Below, piece by piece: positions 1-5,081 of a stretch of 13,495 nucleotides of DNA; the stretch's first letter is position 1, and each line of letters starts with the position of its first letter. Source of the DNA: Bacteroidales bacterium UBA1735 (GTDB taxonomy: Bacteria > Bacteroidota > Bacteroidia > Bacteroidales > Paludibacteraceae); assembly GCA_002315745.1 (NCBI GenBank), contig DCID01000047.1, forward strand, positions 4,050-17,544. The letters are read 5' to 3'. Under the pieces are notes generated by a model. That model was not told the DNA's origin. It did not search any database and saw only the letters and a list, made by a program, of their open reading frames with translations. A program made the position numbers and the translations under genes.

Positions 1-232
1 GAGTCTCGTTCAGTTTACGCGTCTTCATCATCGTTTGGATAGCACCAAACTTGGTGTTCCATGCTGATTGAGTAGCAGAAGGCTCGTACTTACGCTTCGG
101 ATAGCTCTGCGTAAAACGTACGCGTTCCTCGTTGGCGTTGTTCTTGCTCATACGAGCGAAGCCAATCTCGTCGGATTTAGTCAGTTTACCATGCAGTGCC
201 TCGATAGGCTTGATGTAATCAACTTTTGCCAT
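1..232 (-). CDS. Small MAKVD-type protein, 3' end outside the window
   Basis: I do not recognise a function. The ATG at 230-232 (minus strand) opens a frame that stays open for 77 residues to the window edge, so the C-terminus is missing. It begins MAKVDYIKPIEALHGKLTKS and is rich in Lys, Asn and Thr, with no membrane segment or signal peptide. The N-terminus resembles the next gene upstream (292-618): both start MAKVD, have LHGK at about residues 13-16, and then a Phe-Ala pair. The two are therefore tandem paralogs. Both starts sit about 20 nt downstream of the same hairpin element, which supports this start. The gene is last in the visible part of a minus-strand operon with phage-like lysis genes, so an accessory role in a phage-derived cassette is an inference only. 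Confidence 0.65.
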   Translation of the reverse strand, partial: MAKVDYIKPIEALHGKLTKSDEIGFARMSKNNANEERVRFTQSYPKRKYEPSATQSAWNTKFGAIQTMMKTRKLNET

Positions 233-250
233 AGTGTTTTTCAGGTTTAC

Positions 251-277
251 GGTTTCTTGGATTGCCAAGTCAGTTTA
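251..277 (-). repeat. Intergenic hairpin element, copy 1 (arms CTTGG/CCAAG)
   Basis: The arms at 256-260 and 265-269 pair around the loop ATTG, flanked by GGTTT and CAGTTT. This is the same element as at 637-663 and 1257-1283, but one base pair has changed on both sides (C-G to T-A), so the stem is kept. It lies between the stop of the 108-aa gene and the start of the next MAKVD gene, which suggests an RNA-level role such as processing, attenuation or translation control. Confidence 0.6.
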
Positions 278-291
278 GGTTAGGTTGCAGG

Positions 292-618
292 TTAAATACC
301 GGCGGGTGGGTTGGCGAGTTTGTCGTACTCTTGGGCGAAGATGTAGCCATTGAGGGTGGCATATTTCTTGTGCCCAACGTTCTTGTACGCTTCTACATAG
401 CCAGCTTTGGTCGGTTCGGATAGAGCTGCCATGTTGGCACGCGCGGTAGCGAACATCTGTTGACGGGCTAACTCAGCCGTGGTGAAAGGTTTGGTTCGCG
501 GGTTGCAGATTTTACCAGTGAAGTTGGTTTTGCCTTTCTTCGCGAAGTAAGTGTCTGAGTGCTCGCAAATCTTGCCATGCAGACCTTTTAAGAGGTCCAT
601 TGGATCAACTTTTGCCAT
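292..618 (-). CDS. Small MAKVD-type protein (108 aa)
   Basis: This is an unrecognised 108-residue soluble protein beginning MAKVDPMDLLKGLHGKICEH. I chose the ATG at 616-618 over an in-frame ATG at 757-759. The shorter form matches the N-terminus of the downstream paralog (MAKVD, LHGK), and the longer form would overlap the P5-like gene by 86 nt. It is basic in the middle (FAKKGKTNFTGK) and then mixed helix-like (FTTAELARQQMFATARANMAAL), ending PPAGI. No catalytic motif, signal peptide or membrane segment is visible. It is co-oriented with the P5-like and holin-like genes and separated from them by the hairpin element at 637-663. Function unknown; membership of a small phage-derived cassette is inferred from its neighbours. 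Confidence 0.7.
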   Translation of the reverse strand: MAKVDPMDLLKGLHGKICEHSDTYFAKKGKTNFTGKICNPRTKPFTTAELARQQMFATARANMAALSEPTKAGYVEAYKNVGHKKYATLNGYIFAQEYDKLANPPAGI

Positions 619-636
619 GTGTTCTTCGGGTTTAAG

Positions 637-663
637 GTTTCTCGGATTGCCGAGCCAGTTTTT
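637..663 (-). repeat. Intergenic hairpin element, copy 2 (arms CTCGG/CCGAG)
   Basis: Arms at 641-645 and 650-654 with loop ATTG, preceded by GGTTT and followed by CCAGTTTTTT. Its core is identical to the copy at 1257-1283. It lies about 11 nt after the stop of the P5-like gene and about 20 nt before the start of the 108-aa gene. Read on the plus strand, the T-run after the stem looks terminator-like, but no plus-strand gene ends here. Confidence 0.65.
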
Positions 664-673
664 TATTCTATGA

Positions 674-1102
674 TTAACACTTTTTTTGCGTGGTGACTGG
701 GGGTAAGTCATCCCACGCTTTGTCTGCTTCGTCGAAGTAGTCACGGATGCCGTTTCCACTCTCCATCACCGCCATCGCTTTGACCATCTCCTTGATCTTC
801 GGGTTGTTCGGTGCGAGGTTCTCGTTTCCACCGATGCCAGTAGCCAAACAGACATGGCGGATGTAGTTGTCTGTGTGGTTCTCGGACGGCGGTGCCCATC
901 GTGCAATGATCTTGGCGGGGGTGTTGCACTGATGTCGCCGCATGTAGTTACGGATTGTGATGAGTGCTGCTCGAAAGCCGTAATACATAGAGATAAACTC
1001 CTCGAATGACTTGTCTTTCTTGATGAGGACGCGTCCTTGCCATTGGTTGGATTCGACATAGCGGATATTAAGAGGATTATTGTTACGAATACCACGTGTC
1101 AT
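674..1102 (-). CDS. Phage 'structural protein P5'-like protein (putative peptidoglycan-degrading virion/lysis protein)
   Basis: The 142-aa protein starts MTRGIRNNNPLNIRYVESNQ. The RGIRNNNPxNIR start, a Trp-x-Gly soon after, FEEFISMYYGFRAALITIRNY in the middle and then RWAPPSENHTDNYI are what I know from the family annotated 'structural protein P5' in many phages and prophage-like cassettes. That family is thought to carry lysozyme-like or virion-associated peptidoglycan activity, though biochemistry is thin. A likely acidic site cannot be assigned from sequence alone. The length is normal for the short form and no signal peptide is visible, as expected if export depends on a holin; a holin-like gene lies upstream. 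The 135-nt space before it carries three stable mini-hairpins (1126-1213). The start is the only ATG consistent with the conserved N-terminus. Confidence 0.75.
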   Translation of the reverse strand: MTRGIRNNNPLNIRYVESNQWQGRVLIKKDKSFEEFISMYYGFRAALITIRNYMRRHQCNTPAKIIARWAPPSENHTDNYIRHVCLATGIGGNENLAPNNPKIKEMVKAMAVMESGNGIRDYFDEADKAWDDLPPVTTQKKC

Positions 1103-1125
1103 AATAGGTCTTCGACGTTAAGTAG

Positions 1126-1213
1126 GTCGCTTCGCGACGTTAATTTGCGTTAAGTTGCGTTAAGGGGTCGCTCCGCGACGTTAACTAATTAGTTTAACGT
1201 TGCCAACGGCAAC
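1126..1213 (-). repeat. Three mini-hairpins with CGTTAA spacers ahead of the P5-like gene
   Basis: Three stem-loops follow one another: GTCGC-TTC-GCGAC (1126-1138), GTCGC-TCC-GCGAC (1167-1179) and GTTGCC-AAC-GGCAAC (1199-1213). They are separated by repeated GCGTTAA/ACGTTAA words. On the minus strand the first contains GCGAAGC, known from in vitro work as an unusually stable DNA mini-hairpin. There is no reading frame here, so the block is the leader of the P5-like gene or a cluster of inserted palindromes. The perfect arms are seen directly; the role is unknown. Confidence 0.6.
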
Positions 1214-1237
1214 CGCTTTAACGTAGATTAACTTGCG

Positions 1238-1405
1238 TCAGCAACCTTCTGCTTGGGTTTCTCGGATTGCCGAGCCAGTTTTAGTTGCCTTACGAGCCTT
1301 GACGGCTTCTACGATGAGTTGGATGATTAAGGTGAACAATCCGACTGCTTGGATATGACGTTCACGAGGCGTCATGGTTTGATTCGTGCTGGTTGTGTTT
1401 TCCAT
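1238..1405 (-). CDS. 55-aa membrane protein, overlaps the holin-like gene
   Basis: The frame runs from the ATG at 1403-1405 to the TGA at 1238-1240. The product begins MENTTSTNQTMTPRERHIQA, followed by one hydrophobic helix (VGLFTLIIQLIVEAV, about residues 21-35) and a basic stretch KARKATK, giving a single-pass membrane topology. It overlaps the last 44 nt of the upstream holin-like gene in another frame, which suggests translational coupling. Small overlapping membrane proteins next to lysis genes are typical of phage cassettes, so a holin or antiholin partner is an inference. The hairpin element at 1257-1283 lies inside its coding sequence and encodes part of its last 15 residues, so the C-terminus may be repeat-derived. 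I do not recognise a named family. Confidence 0.5.
   Translation of the reverse strand: MENTTSTNQTMTPRERHIQAVGLFTLIIQLIVEAVKARKATKTGSAIRETQAEGC
1257..1283 (-). repeat. Hairpin element, copy 3, inside the 55-aa gene
   Basis: Arms CTCGG (1261-1265) and CCGAG (1270-1274) with loop ATTG, in the same GGTTT/CCAGTTTT context as copy 2. Here it codes for KTGSAIRET near the C-terminus of the 55-aa protein instead of lying between genes. Confidence 0.6.
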
Positions 1406-1586
1406 AATATTTATATTTATAATCTATTCCAATGATTGCGCCTGCAAAGGTGAGGGTCTCTCCGTATGCTACGAGCAGGGAGGCATCTATCTCTCCTTCG
1501 GGTGGGGTCATCAGTCCTACGTATAGAAGTCCTATGCCTAAAATGACGACCAAAAACGCTAATATGAGTTGTCCTGTGTTTTTCAT
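1362..1586 (-). CDS. Holin-like two-helix membrane protein (74 aa)
   Basis: The 74-aa protein has a hydrophobic N-terminal helix (LILAFLVVILGIGLLYVGLM, about residues 7-26). A short acidic loop (PPEGEIDA) and a second moderately hydrophobic stretch (LLVAYGETLTFAGAIIGIDY, about 37-56) follow, and then a polar Lys/Tyr/His-rich tail. Two short helices with a charged tail and a neighbouring P5-like lysis gene fit a small holin, but no family signature is visible and the assignment is by context. It is first in the operon. A consensus Bacteroidota promoter ends only about 9 bases before the ATG, so the mRNA leader must be very short. Its 3' end overlaps the 55-aa gene. Confidence 0.6.
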   Translation of the reverse strand: MKNTGQLILAFLVVILGIGLLYVGLMTPPEGEIDASLLVAYGETLTFAGAIIGIDYKYKYYGKHNQHESNHDAS

Positions 1587-1594
1587 TTCGGGTG

Positions 1595-1625
1595 CAAAAG
1601 TACAACATTAAAAACGCGAAGTCAA
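1595..1625 (-). promoter_or_regulatory. Bacteroidota promoter for the phage-like cassette
   Basis: On the minus strand a -7 box TACTTTTG (1595-1602) matches TAnnTTTG, and a -33 TTGAC (1621-1625) lies 18 nt upstream. The expected start point is about 2-5 nt before the ATG at 1586, so the transcript would be nearly leaderless. Confidence 0.7.
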
Positions 1626-1643
1626 GAGGGGGTGAAAGAAAGT

Positions 1644-1695
1644 GTTCAATTTTGAGGGGGTACGTGTCCTTTTTGGTTCAATTTAGTGGGGTACA
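1644..1695. repeat. Two direct repeats of GTTCAATTT..GGGGTAC; possible solitary end of an IS21-type element
   Basis: GTTCAATTTTGAGGGGGTAC (1644-1663) and GTTCAATTTAGTGGGGTAC (1676-1694) repeat with a 32-bp period. Read from the right on the opposite strand the block starts TGTACCCC and carries two AAATTGAAC words. IS21-family ends typically start with TG and carry several such internal repeats for transposase binding. No transposase or partner end is present, so this would be a remnant. The repeat is seen; the family is a weak inference. Confidence 0.35.
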
Positions 1696-1735
1696 TATAA
1701 AAAATGCCCCGTGGCAAAAAACTGTCCGAGGCATT
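1696..1735 (-). terminator. Probable terminator of the transposase gene
   Basis: On the minus strand a stem GCC-ACGG-GGC (TGCC/GGCA at 1705-1708 and 1713-1716) is followed directly by a run of six T. A wider stem AATGCC/GGCATT (1703-1708 with 1730-1735) can also form. It lies about 70-100 nt past the transposase stop and just before the possible IS end. Confidence 0.5.
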
Positions 1736-1745
1736 GAGAATAGCA

Positions 1746-1786
1746 AAAAACTACCAAAAGGGGTCTGACCCTAATTGGTAGTTTTT
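1746..1786 (+). repeat. 41-bp REP-like palindrome, copy 1 (3' of the transposase)
   Basis: The outer arms AAAAACTACCA/TGGTAGTTTTT and inner arms GGGTC/GACCC surround a single central base. It lies 17 nt downstream of the transposase stop, inside the expected 3' untranslated region. It has the same orientation (AAAAG half first) as copies 3 and 4. Confidence 0.85.
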
Positions 1787-1803
1787 GATGTCTTATTGTT
1801 GGG

Positions 1804-2772
1804 TTAGAACTTTATTTTGGCATAGCGAATGACGCCGATGGGAATGCCAGTTAGGCGCGCAATCTTATTAACAGGAATCCCCGATTCTTTGACGATGGCT
1901 AAGGCTGCCCGCATCGTCTTTTTCTCTAACTGTTGGAACTGGGTGATGCTATGCGTATTGGTCAGTTCGTATAACGTATTGATAATTTGCCGGTCTTGCT
2001 GATCGGCTGTCAACCAGTTGAGTTTAGTGCGTAAATACTGGCAAATCTTGGAGTTATTCTCCTGCGTATAGGCTTTAAGATTGGCTAAGATACCTTGATA
2101 TTCCATATCCATGGCATCCCCCATTACGTATTGTGTAATCTCTTGTGGGGATACCCATAGGTACATATAAGGGACATCCAAATTCTTGCCTAATTGTAGG
2201 TATTGAGTTTCTAATTCTTTCGCCTCTTTCTGCGAGCAAATGGACGGGAAAGCGCACAAGTTAGGTAGTGAAAAACTACCAATTGGGGTCTGACCCCTTT
2301 TGGTAGTTTTTACATATTCGTGGAGGCTGGTGTATGGGTACTGGATGGGGGCAGAACAACGCTGCGCCTCGACGGGGTTTTGGTGGATATAGGACAAGAG
2401 CGTGAAGAAGTAATCTCGGTCTTCCACTACTGTGGATTTGTAGCGATCCTGATAAAGATGCCCTACCCGTTCATAGGTGTGGTTGAAATACTGTGCATAG
2501 GTCATCGTAATACGTTTGAGAATAACGCTGAGTTCTTCCAAGTTGGGTTGTATCAATAAATGAATGTGGTTATCCATTAAGCAGAATGCATACAAGAAGA
2601 AGTTGGGTTGATCCGTGACGTTCTTCTTTGAATCATAGTGCTGCACATAGTTGATGATGCGGTACATGGTCTCATAATCAGCGGGCTGCTCAAAGATACG
2701 TTGCTTGTTGACACCACGCACCATGACATGATAAATGCCTGATTTACTTACTTTTCTAATTGCTCTTGACAT
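1804..2772 (-). CDS. IS200-like (Y1) REP-associated tyrosine transposase
   Basis: The 322-aa protein belongs to the Y1 transposase superfamily, HUH single-strand DNA nucleases that act on hairpins through a tyrosine-DNA link. It has YHVMVRGVNKQRIF at about 14-27, the HUH signature DNHIHLLI with His69 and His71, and TYAQYFN with Tyr92 or Tyr95 as the likely nucleophile. GHLYQDRYKS (104-113) and LSYIHQNPVEA (126-136) complete the domain. The C-terminal ~35 residues look like a helix-turn-helix (VNKIARLTGIPIGVIRYAK). At 322 aa it is longer than the minimal IS200 type, as usual for RAYT proteins. Residues 155-167 are encoded by one of the 41-bp palindromes, an in-frame repeat between the nuclease domain and the tail. 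A consensus promoter lies upstream at 2851-2882. All core motifs are intact, so it may be active. Confidence 0.88.
   Translation of the reverse strand: MSRAIRKVSKSGIYHVMVRGVNKQRIFEQPADYETMYRIINYVQHYDSKKNVTDQPNFFLYAFCLMDNHIHLLIQPNLEELSVILKRITMTYAQYFNHTYERVGHLYQDRYKSTVVEDRDYFFTLLSYIHQNPVEAQRCSAPIQYPYTSLHEYVKTTKRGQTPIGSFSLPNLCAFPSICSQKEAKELETQYLQLGKNLDVPYMYLWVSPQEITQYVMGDAMDMEYQGILANLKAYTQENNSKICQYLRTKLNWLTADQQDRQIINTLYELTNTHSITQFQQLEKKTMRAALAIVKESGIPVNKIARLTGIPIGVIRYAKIKF
2271..2311 (-). repeat. 41-bp REP-like palindrome, copy 2, inside the transposase coding sequence
   Basis: This is the same palindrome as the flanking copies but inverted relative to them. On the coding strand it reads through as KTTKRGQTPIGSF (residues 155-167) without stops. 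A 41-bp unit is not a multiple of three, so the frame was kept by extra bases or the gene has evolved around it. Confidence 0.85.
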
Positions 2773-2804
2773 AGATTTCCCTATTAATGGATATGGTTTG
2801 ATTC

Positions 2805-2845
2805 AAAAACTACCAGAAGGGGTCAGACCCTAATTGGTAGTTTTT
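2805..2845 (+). repeat. 41-bp REP-like palindrome, copy 3 (transposase leader)
   Basis: It differs from copy 1 at two positions (A to G in the left arm and the central base). It starts 32 bases upstream of the transposase ATG. The promoter at 2851-2882 puts the predicted start point at the outer edge of this palindrome, so the transposase mRNA should begin with this hairpin. Confidence 0.85.
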
Positions 2846-2850
2846 GTGTG

Positions 2851-2882
2851 CAAAGTTAGTGCTTTTTCTTGAGTTGTGCAAA
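2851..2882 (-). promoter_or_regulatory. Promoter of the transposase gene
   Basis: Minus-strand -7 box TAACTTTG (2851-2858) with a -33 TTTG (2879-2882) and a 20-nt spacer, matching the Bacteroidota consensus. The expected start is at about 2844-2847. Confidence 0.65.
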
Positions 2883-2933
2883 TAAAAGGGCTTTTTTTTG
2901 AGTTTTTTTATTGGATTGTGCCATAGAAGTAAC

Positions 2934-2974
2934 AAAAACTACCAAAAGGGGTCTGACCCCAATTGGTAGTTTTT
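2934..2974 (+). repeat. 41-bp REP-like palindrome, copy 4
   Basis: Same orientation as copies 1 and 3, 88 bp beyond copy 3, outside the transposase transcript. Its left arm matches copy 1 and its right arm has the fuller GACCCC form. Confidence 0.85.
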
Positions 2975-3012
2975 GAGATATTGGGGAGAGAGAGAAAGGG
3001 ATAAAACAAAGA

Positions 3013-3088
3013 GCACCGAACCTCCGTTTTGGAAATTCGGTGCAAAAGTAGTGGAAAAAAAGTTGAAAGAGGCGACACGCATGTCGCC
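3013..3088. promoter_or_regulatory. Two palindromes upstream of the 77-aa gene
   Basis: GCACCGAA (3013-3020) pairs with TTCGGTGC (3036-3043), and GGCGACA-CGCA-TGTCGCC (3071-3088) is a perfect 7-bp stem. The second lies just upstream of the plus-strand promoter at 3102-3132, where an operator would sit. A minus-strand TACTTTTG (3043-3050) overlaps the first palindrome, but no minus-strand gene starts nearby. The rest of the 2773-3160 interval holds the two palindromes and promoters listed separately. Confidence 0.4.
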
Positions 3089-3101
3089 TAAAATTGAAAA
3101 A

Positions 3102-3132
3102 TTTTACAGGTATGAAAAAAATGTTATTTTTG
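3102..3132 (+). promoter_or_regulatory. Promoter of the 77-aa orphan gene
   Basis: A -7 box TATTTTTG (3125-3132) matches TAnnTTTG. The -33 region at about 3102-3106 is only TTTTA, a weak match. The expected start is about 20-25 nt before the ATG at 3161. Confidence 0.5.
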
Positions 3133-3160
3133 TAGCGGGTGAACTAAAGATACCCACTAT

Positions 3161-3394
3161 ATGAATCATCAAATTAGAACTTTCTTGGACACTCAGATCC
3201 AAGATTATGAACTAGAGTCGTTAACTACTATGGAGTTGGATATGCGAGAGATCCGCGCCTATCTGATGAACCGCCTACATCTGTACTTGTATCGTAAAGG
3301 CAGCCACGCCCCTTTGCGCGAGACAGGTTACATCTTCAACCTATCCGATCGTCAAGTCGCCCGCGAATTGCAGCAGTATGGGTATCGGTCGTAA
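3161..3394 (+). CDS. 77-aa orphan protein with a possible C-terminal helix-turn-helix
   Basis: I do not recognise this protein. It begins MNHQIRTFLDTQIQDYELES. A helical, charged middle (MELDMREIRAYLMNRLHLYLYRKG) follows, and it ends with LSDRQVARELQQYGYRS, which resembles the second half of a small helix-turn-helix. It is basic and soluble, with no signal peptide. It has its own promoter and stands alone between the transposase cluster and the ATPase gene on the other strand. A DNA-binding regulator is one possibility, based only on the last 20 residues. The 215 bases after it are AT-rich with no gene or clear terminator. Confidence 0.5.
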   Translation: MNHQIRTFLDTQIQDYELESLTTMELDMREIRAYLMNRLHLYLYRKGSHAPLRETGYIFNLSDRQVARELQQYGYRS

Positions 3395-3609
3395 TTTATG
3401 GTTGAACATTTGATGAACCTTTACACATCACGTGCAAGGTACTACATTTTTTCGAGATATGCAAAATAAAGAACAAAAAAGTGTAAAAAAACAATGCGGG
3501 GAACTTAATGCGTATGTGTGTATATTAATTACTTTAAGGTCGGCAGCAGGTATATGAGGTGGGTTTGAAACGTACCCAAATTGCCTTTTTTTGAACACCA
3601 AGTAGAGTG

Positions 3610-4863
3610 TTATAGAATATCATCTTTACCCAGCAGAAAATCGTAGATACTAATAATCTGTATTCCCTCTTCGTTGATCCAAGGTAAACATGGGTCTCCT
3701 ACTATGATTACTTTGGTGAAATTGTCATTTACATTCACCAGAGGGCGTTGCTCTTGTAGGGTCTTTTCGCGTGTCGGCAAAGCTAATGCTGATTGAATAT
3801 ACACTTTTTGTGGGGCTTTATTCACCACAAAATCTATTTCCGTTTGCTTACGAACATGGCGATTCTGATTATCTTTTCCCCATACCTCCACCATACCAAC
3901 ATCTACGGAGGCACCCCGACGGTGTAACTCATTATAGATAGCATTCTCCATGATGTGGCTTTTTTCCTCCTCTTGGCGATAATTGAGCAATACATTACGA
4001 ATTCCCAAATCCTCAAAGTAATATTTAGTTTCTGTGCCAATGTATTTGCGTCCTTTCACATCATATCGCAATGACTCATGGATGATAAAGGCATCCTGCA
4101 AATGGGCAATATATGCTTCGATGGTCTCGGATTTAATGTCTTTTTGTACGACAGACTTAAAGGTTTTGGCTATTCGACTAGGATTGGTGCTAGCTCCGAT
4201 GGAGGACGCTAAAATACGAATCAATTCCCGCACACCTTCCGGATTACGCAAGTGGTTTCGCTCTATGACATCTTTCAAATAAGCCGTCTCAAATACCATT
4301 TGTAGGTAGTTCTTTTTGCCTTCCTCTGTATCCATAAGAGCGACCTGAGGGAGACCACCAAAACGCAAATAGGTAAGGTAGGCAGATGTAATGTCTCCTC
4401 CAATGGCTTCGTAATATTCTGCAAAACTGAGAGGATGAACACGTATTTCCCACCCTCGACCGCGGAACTCGGTGATGACATCGCTGGACAGGAACTTTGC
4501 ATTAGACCCCGTCACATAAACATCCACATTAGCCATCTTGAGGTATGAATTAAGCACATCCTCAAACTCAGCGACCAGTTGTACTTCATCTAGAAGGACA
4601 ATATAGTGTTTGTCGTCTAATAGGCGACCATCAATATAGTTGAGCAAATTATCGGGATTACGAAGCTTGGCATTTCGTCTATTCTCCAAATCCACTTCGA
4701 TGATATGCTCGGCATCCACACCATTCTGCAAAAGATAGTTGCGGAATATATTAAACAGCAGGTATGATTTGCCCGAACGACGAATACCAGTAACGATTTT
4801 GATCATCCCATTGCCTTGGGCATCAATCAGTTTTTGAAGATAAGAAGTACGATTAAAAACCAT
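3610..4863 (-). CDS. AAA-type ATPase with DUF4143 C-terminal domain
   Basis: The 417-aa protein starts MVFNRTSYLQKLIDAQGNGM. Walker A is GIRRSGKS (26-33), Walker B IVLLDEVQ (88-95) and the sensor-like VTGSN is at 117-121, followed by LSFAEYYEAIGG and FGGLPQV. This order is typical of the AAA_14/DUF4143 family, common in Bacteroidota and archaea, whose cellular role is largely unknown. The C-terminal half carries the DUF4143 region, including ETKYYFEDLGIRN, ENAIYNELHRRG and a QTEIDFVV...VYIQ pattern. That pattern recalls a PD-(D/E)XK nuclease fold, though the key Lys is not obvious. The length is normal and the frame intact. It has its own promoter within the 152-bp repeat shared with the Fic gene, so the two are probably regulated alike. 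Confidence 0.85.
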   Translation of the reverse strand: MVFNRTSYLQKLIDAQGNGMIKIVTGIRRSGKSYLLFNIFRNYLLQNGVDAEHIIEVDLENRRNAKLRNPDNLLNYIDGRLLDDKHYIVLLDEVQLVAEFEDVLNSYLKMANVDVYVTGSNAKFLSSDVITEFRGRGWEIRVHPLSFAEYYEAIGGDITSAYLTYLRFGGLPQVALMDTEEGKKNYLQMVFETAYLKDVIERNHLRNPEGVRELIRILASSIGASTNPSRIAKTFKSVVQKDIKSETIEAYIAHLQDAFIIHESLRYDVKGRKYIGTETKYYFEDLGIRNVLLNYRQEEEKSHIMENAIYNELHRRGASVDVGMVEVWGKDNQNRHVRKQTEIDFVVNKAPQKVYIQSALALPTREKTLQEQRPLVNVNDNFTKVIIVGDPCLPWINEEGIQIISIYDFLLGKDDIL

Positions 4864-4904
4864 AGTTTATCGGAAATATATGTGGTTATATACAAATTTT
4901 TCCG

Positions 4905-4936
4905 CAAAGGTACAACTTTTTTTTGATATAACCAAA
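4905..4936 (-). promoter_or_regulatory. Promoter of the ATPase gene
   Basis: Minus-strand -7 TACCTTTG (4905-4912), 19-nt spacer, -33 TTTGG (4932-4936). The expected start is about 35 nt before the ATG at 4863. The same boxes with the same spacing occur ahead of the Fic gene. Confidence 0.7.
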
Positions 4937-4974
4937 TTTTTCCAGCAAAAAGTGCAAAAAAGGTGCTGCGCTTG

Positions 4975-5026
4975 CTAGATGTTCTAGACATCCTAGTTAG
5001 TTCTAGGGAGGACTAGGAGCGACTAG
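4975..5026. promoter_or_regulatory. Six helically phased CTAG tetramers, copy A
   Basis: CTAG starts at 4975, 4984, 4993, 5003, 5013 and 5023, steps of 9, 9, 10, 10 and 10 bp, so all lie on roughly one DNA face. The cluster begins about 40 bp upstream of the -33 box of the ATPase gene. Binding sites of a regulator are one reading; a degenerate tandem decamer is another. Confidence 0.6.
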
Positions 5027-5081
5027 CCAAAACGCGCTGCAGACGCAAGCGGGGTAAAAAAAAATAAAAATTTAAGTCCCT

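Larger units (their letters stand above)
1746..2974 (-). mobile_element. REP-like / Y1 transposase (RAYT-type) element cluster
   Basis: This stretch combines an IS200-like Y1 transposase gene with four 41-bp imperfect palindromes at 1746-1786, 2271-2311, 2805-2845 and 2934-2974. Single-copy RAYT genes flanked by the palindromes they are thought to mobilise are an established arrangement in bacteria. No target-site duplication or outer terminal repeat beyond the palindromes is evident, so the outer limits are simply those of the outermost copies. Confidence 0.75.
4903..5054. repeat. 152-bp direct repeat, copy A (ATPase promoter region)
   Basis: It aligns base for base with 6161-6312 at a constant offset of 1258, with three mismatches, all within 4917-4919. 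It contains the ATPase promoter and the CTAG cluster and ends in GCAAGCGGGG. The near identity of non-coding DNA points to a recent duplication or to a dispersed repeat. The remainder up to the Fic stop at 5082 is an A-rich spacer. Confidence 0.92.

Noticed and set aside
68..283. 71-aa plus-strand frame
   Set aside because: It lies antisense to the MAKVD gene and through the hairpin element, and the minus-strand genes have clear paralogy.
2973..3164. 63-aa plus-strand frame
   Set aside because: It spans two palindromes and the promoter of the 77-aa gene and has no recognisable composition or domain.
3395..3609. Hidden small gene or terminator between the 77-aa gene and the ATPase
   Set aside because: No frame with a plausible start and no hairpin with a T-run on the correct strand could be found.
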